A stretch of 64,000 bases of DNA from Yersinia enterocolitica subsp. enterocolitica. GTDB taxonomy: Bacteria > Pseudomonadota > Gammaproteobacteria > Enterobacterales > Enterobacteriaceae. Under the pieces are notes generated by a model, which was not told the DNA's origin, did not search any database, and was given only the letters and a program-made list of their open reading frames with translations. The position numbers and the translations under genes were made by a program. Below are positions 61,017 to 64,000 of the stretch, piece by piece. The stretch spans positions 3,162,001 to 3,226,000 of the forward strand of contig NZ_LR590469.1 of the NCBI RefSeq assembly GCF_901472495.1. Reading direction: 5' to 3'. Positions within the stretch are counted from its first letter, which is position 1. Every line of letters begins with the position of its first letter.

Positions 61017-61113
61017 CCGCAGACAAAGCCAAATGAAGGGGAAACGTGCCGTTGGGGTCGCTCTTAGTTTCAAATACAAGTGCGTAAGCCACCGAAGCGC
61101 CCCCAGGCACGGT
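61017..61113. repeat. Dispersed repeat element, copy B (xylA-xylB spacer)
   Basis: It shares the ordered blocks GACAAAG, GGGGAAACGTGCCG, GGGTCG, GCGTAAGCC, CGAAGCGCCC and CACGGTC with copy A at 25763-25843, and carries about 16 extra bases in the middle. It lies inside the xylAB transcript, 13 nt after xylA. Confidence 0.6.
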
Positions 61114-61153
61114 CAACCCTTCACTCTCTGGACGATAAATATGAGGAACACAT

Positions 61154-62614
61154 ATGTACCTTGGCATCGATCTGGGCACCTCCGGCGTTAAAGCCATTCT
61201 ACTGGCCGAAAACGGGCAAGTTATTGCCAGCCAAGGTGCTGCATTATCTGTCTCCCGCCCACACCCCTTATGGTCTGAGCAAAGTCCCGCCGACTGGTGG
61301 CAAGCCACTGATCAAGCTATGCAGGCTTTAGCCGCAGACCATGATTTAACACAGGTAAAAGCGCTGGGATTGACGGGCCAAATGCACGGCGCTACTTTGC
61401 TGGATAAACAGCATAAGGTGCTGCGCTCGGCCATTTTATGGAATGATGGCCGCAGTTTTGCCCAGTGCCAGGCGCTGGAAAAAGCGGTACCCGAATCCCG
61501 CCAGATTACCGGCAACCTGATGATGCCGGGTTTTACTGCACCGAAGTTGAAATGGCTGGCAGAACATGAGCCAGAGATTTTCAATCGCATCGATAAAGTA
61601 TTGTTACCCAAAGATTATCTACGTTTTTTGATCACCGGCGATTTTGCCAGTGATATGTCAGATGCTGCCGGAACAATGTGGCTCGATGTGGCAAAGCGCG
61701 ACTGGAGCGATGAGATGTTGGCGGCCTGCGGCCTAAATCGCCAGCATATGCCCGCCCTCTTCGAAGGCAGCCAGATTACCGGCCATGTCAGTGCCAATAT
61801 TGCGCGTCGTTGGGGTATCAATCCCGTGCCAGTCGTCGCCGGTGGAGGAGATAATGCCGCCGGTGCCATCGGGGTGGGCTTATATCAAACCGGGCAGGCA
61901 ATGTTATCGCTGGGGACATCCGGCGTCTATTTTGCCGTCAGTGATGGCTTTCTGAGTAACCCGGCCAGCGCTGTGCACAGTTTTTGCCATGCTTTACCCA
62001 ATACCTGGCACCTGATGTCAGTGATGCTGAGCGCCGCATCCTGCCTTGATTGGGCATGCCAACTCACCGGCGTCGAGAGTGTTCCTGCGCTGATTAATGA
62101 AGTGGAAAATACACCACCAGCCGCCACTCCCGTGTGGTTCCTACCCTACCTTTCCGGTGAACGAACCCCCCATAACAACCCTAATGCTAAAGGGGCTTTT
62201 TGGGGATTTACCCACCAACACGGTCGGGCAGATTTAGCTCGTGCGGTATTGGAAGGAGTAGGATTTGCTTTAGCTGACGGAATGGATGCCCTGCATGCCA
62301 GTGGTTTACAACCCACATCAGTCACGTTAATTGGTGGTGGTGCGCGCAGCTCTTATTGGCGGCAAATGCTGGCAGATATCAGCGGCCAGACTTTGGAATA
62401 TCGAACAGGCGGTGATGTCGGCCCCGCACTCGGCGCTGCCCGGTTGGCCCAAATTGCTCTCAATCCGGATGTCCCGTTAGCCGAATTACTGCCTGCATTA
62501 CCACTGGAACAAACTCATTTCCCTGATGCACCGCGCCATCAATATTATGCGACCCGTCGCGTTATCTTTAAAAAGCTCTATCAACAATTACTGCCATTAT
62601 GTGAATGTGAGTAA
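61154..62614 (+). CDS. xylB: XylB, xylulokinase
   Basis: 486 residues. FGGY-family kinase. The N-terminal phosphate loop is YLGIDLGTSGVKAILL and the substrate motif is GLTGQMHGATLLD. Other conserved segments are the middle VAGGGDNAAGAIGVG and the C-terminal LIGGGARSSYWRQMLADI. It phosphorylates D-xylulose for entry into the pentose phosphate pathway. It is 149 nt after xylA because of the repeat insertion. Confidence 0.97.
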   Translation: MYLGIDLGTSGVKAILLAENGQVIASQGAALSVSRPHPLWSEQSPADWWQATDQAMQALAADHDLTQVKALGLTGQMHGATLLDKQHKVLRSAILWNDGRSFAQCQALEKAVPESRQITGNLMMPGFTAPKLKWLAEHEPEIFNRIDKVLLPKDYLRFLITGDFASDMSDAAGTMWLDVAKRDWSDEMLAACGLNRQHMPALFEGSQITGHVSANIARRWGINPVPVVAGGGDNAAGAIGVGLYQTGQAMLSLGTSGVYFAVSDGFLSNPASAVHSFCHALPNTWHLMSVMLSAASCLDWACQLTGVESVPALINEVENTPPAATPVWFLPYLSGERTPHNNPNAKGAFWGFTHQHGRADLARAVLEGVGFALADGMDALHASGLQPTSVTLIGGGARSSYWRQMLADISGQTLEYRTGGDVGPALGAARLAQIALNPDVPLAELLPALPLEQTHFPDAPRHQYYATRRVIFKKLYQQLLPLCECE

Positions 62615-62663
62615 GATAAAGTGCAAGCTATAAGCACCTGGCTAACAGAACAGGTTGTGGAAA

Positions 62664-63431
62664 TTATATCTTCTTTTCCACAGCCTGAATGCGGCAATGG
62701 CCTATCGAGCAGTTAACGCTGCGAATGATCATCTGACCAAAATCATCCATATAGCCGAGACTATAGCCGTTGCCATTATATCCGGGAGTCTTAACGGACT
62801 CAGTACCGAATGGCGCAATCATAACATTGTCAAAACCGGGGAAATTACCGCGATTATCCCGATTTAAATGCCCTAACGTGACGTAATACGGCGTAGGGTT
62901 ATGAATTTTAAGTTCTTCTCCTTGCTGCCTGATCTGTAACTTCTCCTGCCAGACATTCTTATAATCCGCTTTAATTGCCGCTGGCCGATAAAATAACTTT
63001 ATTTTATTTTGGATGGCGATTTGCACTGCTGCGGTTATTTCACTTTTCGGGGGAATTTCCCGCACATTAAAATAGAATAAAGTTTCACGGTCAGCGGCTA
63101 ATTGCTCGATATCTGGCAGTGAAATAATTCTCACCAGGCTTTTCTGCCCCACATCAATTCGCTGTATGGCGGGTAAAGCAGACAAGGGGCTATCTACTTT
63201 CTGCCCAGCGGCATTTTCCAACCAGGATTGCGCCAGATAAGGCAATACCTCGCTTTTATTTTGCAAAATGACACTGGCTGACGTATCGACACTATTGAAA
63301 ATAATCCGCGTTCTATCCAGAGATATTGACGCCTCACTCATCATCGTGACAAACAACAAAGCTGTTCCTACCAGAGTATTATTCCGCTGTCGGTTTGCCC
63401 GTATCAGGATAACGTTATTAAGGTTTGCCAT
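62664..63431 (-). CDS. Orphan periplasmic fimbrial chaperone (PapD family)
   Basis: 255 residues. It has a signal-type N-terminus (LVGTALLFVTMMSEA, then SISLDRTRIIF) and two Ig-like domains. Chaperone signatures: TRIIFN at the G1-like start, the conserved ETLFYFNVREIPPKS and KIKLFYRPAAI. It folds and donates fimbrial subunits in the periplasm. No usher or pilin gene is adjacent in the window, on either side. The right side carries an unrelated hydrolase gene. The rest may lie elsewhere, or this is a remnant. The ribosome site is weak (GGAA). Confidence 0.8.
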   Translation of the reverse strand: MANLNNVILIRANRQRNNTLVGTALLFVTMMSEASISLDRTRIIFNSVDTSASVILQNKSEVLPYLAQSWLENAAGQKVDSPLSALPAIQRIDVGQKSLVRIISLPDIEQLAADRETLFYFNVREIPPKSEITAAVQIAIQNKIKLFYRPAAIKADYKNVWQEKLQIRQQGEELKIHNPTPYYVTLGHLNRDNRGNFPGFDNVMIAPFGTESVKTPGYNGNGYSLGYMDDFGQMIIRSVNCSIGHCRIQAVEKKI

Positions 63432-63666
63432 GACTTATTCCATTCCCATTGATTGTCATACCGTGAATAACGGTTTGCCTTACTCACTATTTTCGGCCAA
63501 TAAACTGTTTTAATGAGCCTATTTGGCCATTAACTCTTTAACTTACTGAACGGGCGGTGGTAAAAAATCTGGTCCCTTTTGCTCCCTATGATGGCCGGAT
63601 TTGGCATTCCACTTAGCTCAAAACCCGCAGATGATGGAACTCTACCGAAACGGCGGAGGGCCGGAT

Positions 63667-64000
63667 ATGACTAATAGCGCATTACTGATAATTGATGTCC
63701 AACAATCATTCGAACATAAATCTTTTTGGCAACAACAGGAGCTCCCTGCCTTCTCTGCGGCGCTGAACCAACTCATTGCGGGCTGTAAACAGCGCGGAGT
63801 AGCACTGGTAGATGTATTCCACGTCGCGCCGGAAGGCCCGTTTTCGCTGGCTTCTGGCTATGTGAAGCCCATGTCATTGGTTTCCCATCACGCCGATGTG
63901 ACAGTGCAAAAGCGAGTGCATAATGCACTAACTGATTCAGGGCTGGATCAATGGCTGAAAGAGCGTCAAATAAGCCATCTGATTATTGCCGGTATACGCA
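63667..64000 (+). CDS. Isochorismatase-family cysteine hydrolase (5' part, cut by the window end)
   Basis: An open frame starts at the ATG at 63667 with GGAGGG 6 nt upstream and runs past the right edge, giving 111 residues. Text NSALLIIDVQQSFEH (catalytic Asp), then YVKPMSLVSHHADVTVQKRVHNAL (a Lys-type position) and ISHLIIAGIR matches the isochorismatase-like fold. The catalytic cysteine would be just beyond the end. Substrate unknown. Confidence 0.82.
   Translation, partial: MTNSALLIIDVQQSFEHKSFWQQQELPAFSAALNQLIAGCKQRGVALVDVFHVAPEGPFSLASGYVKPMSLVSHHADVTVQKRVHNALTDSGLDQWLKERQISHLIIAGIR

Overview
The window looks like a chromosomal stretch of a Yersinia species, probably not Y. pestis. This is judged from the protein sequences, which closely resemble enterobacterial orthologues, from the gene order bcs - dpp - tRNA-Pro - eptB and selC - xyl, and from the hut and xyl operon layout. 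The backbone is ordinary enterobacterial metabolism interrupted by several accessory blocks. Most of the first 32 kb is coded on the minus strand.

Layout. (1) 1-8001: cellulose synthesis locus. bcsR-Q-A-B run leftward, with bcsB cut by the window edge, and bcsE-F-G run rightward. (2) 8344-14256: dipeptide ABC transporter dppABCDF, with a C/A-rich candidate GcvB site before dppA and a repeat plus hairpin between dppA and dppB. (3) 14939-19217: an AT-rich two-partner-secretion cluster with one TpsB transporter and two very short TpsA-like proteins. It is followed by a tRNA-Pro(TGG). (4) 19636-25004: uhpABC without uhpT, then eptB. (5) 25240-27400: Ohr peroxidase and a membrane-anchored alpha/beta hydrolase, separated by a dispersed repeat that has a second copy between xylA and xylB. 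(6) 27668-32398: histidine degradation genes hutU and hutH with a permease. (7) 33036-44991: a mannan/glucomannan utilisation locus. It holds a secreted GH5 mannanase, a LamB-like porin, a cellobiose-family PTS (IIA, IIB and two IIC), a GH1 phospho-glycosidase, a ROK sugar kinase, a ManA-type isomerase and a LacI regulator, with two near-identical perfect palindromic operators. In content it parallels the Bacillus subtilis gmu operon. (8) 45025-45498: a GNAT acetyltransferase, then about 1.1 kb of decayed sequence. (9) 46389-53891: a degenerate P4-type satellite/island next to selC. It carries an AbiE-type toxin-antitoxin pair, a Fic protein behind a 70-bp tandem operator-like array, small phage genes, an AlpA-primase fusion, a frameshifted gene and an integrase, and is bounded by a 35-bp direct repeat. 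(10) 54014-62614: selC (tRNA-Sec) and the xylose genes xylR, xylHGF and xylAB. (11) 62664-64000: an orphan fimbrial chaperone and the start of an isochorismatase-family hydrolase.

How the genes work together: the mannan locus is a complete predicted pathway from polymer to fructose-6-phosphate. Mannanase makes oligomers, the porin and PTS import and phosphorylate them, GH1 cleaves the phospho-disaccharide, the ROK kinase phosphorylates free mannose, and ManA isomerises mannose-6-phosphate. The island is mainly toxin-antitoxin/defence-type cargo on a satellite that has lost most of its replication module. The most unusual items are the operator array before fic, the AlpA-primase fusion, the mini-TpsA pair and the mannan locus. 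No database search was possible. Family assignments rest on recognised motifs and remembered orthologue sequences.
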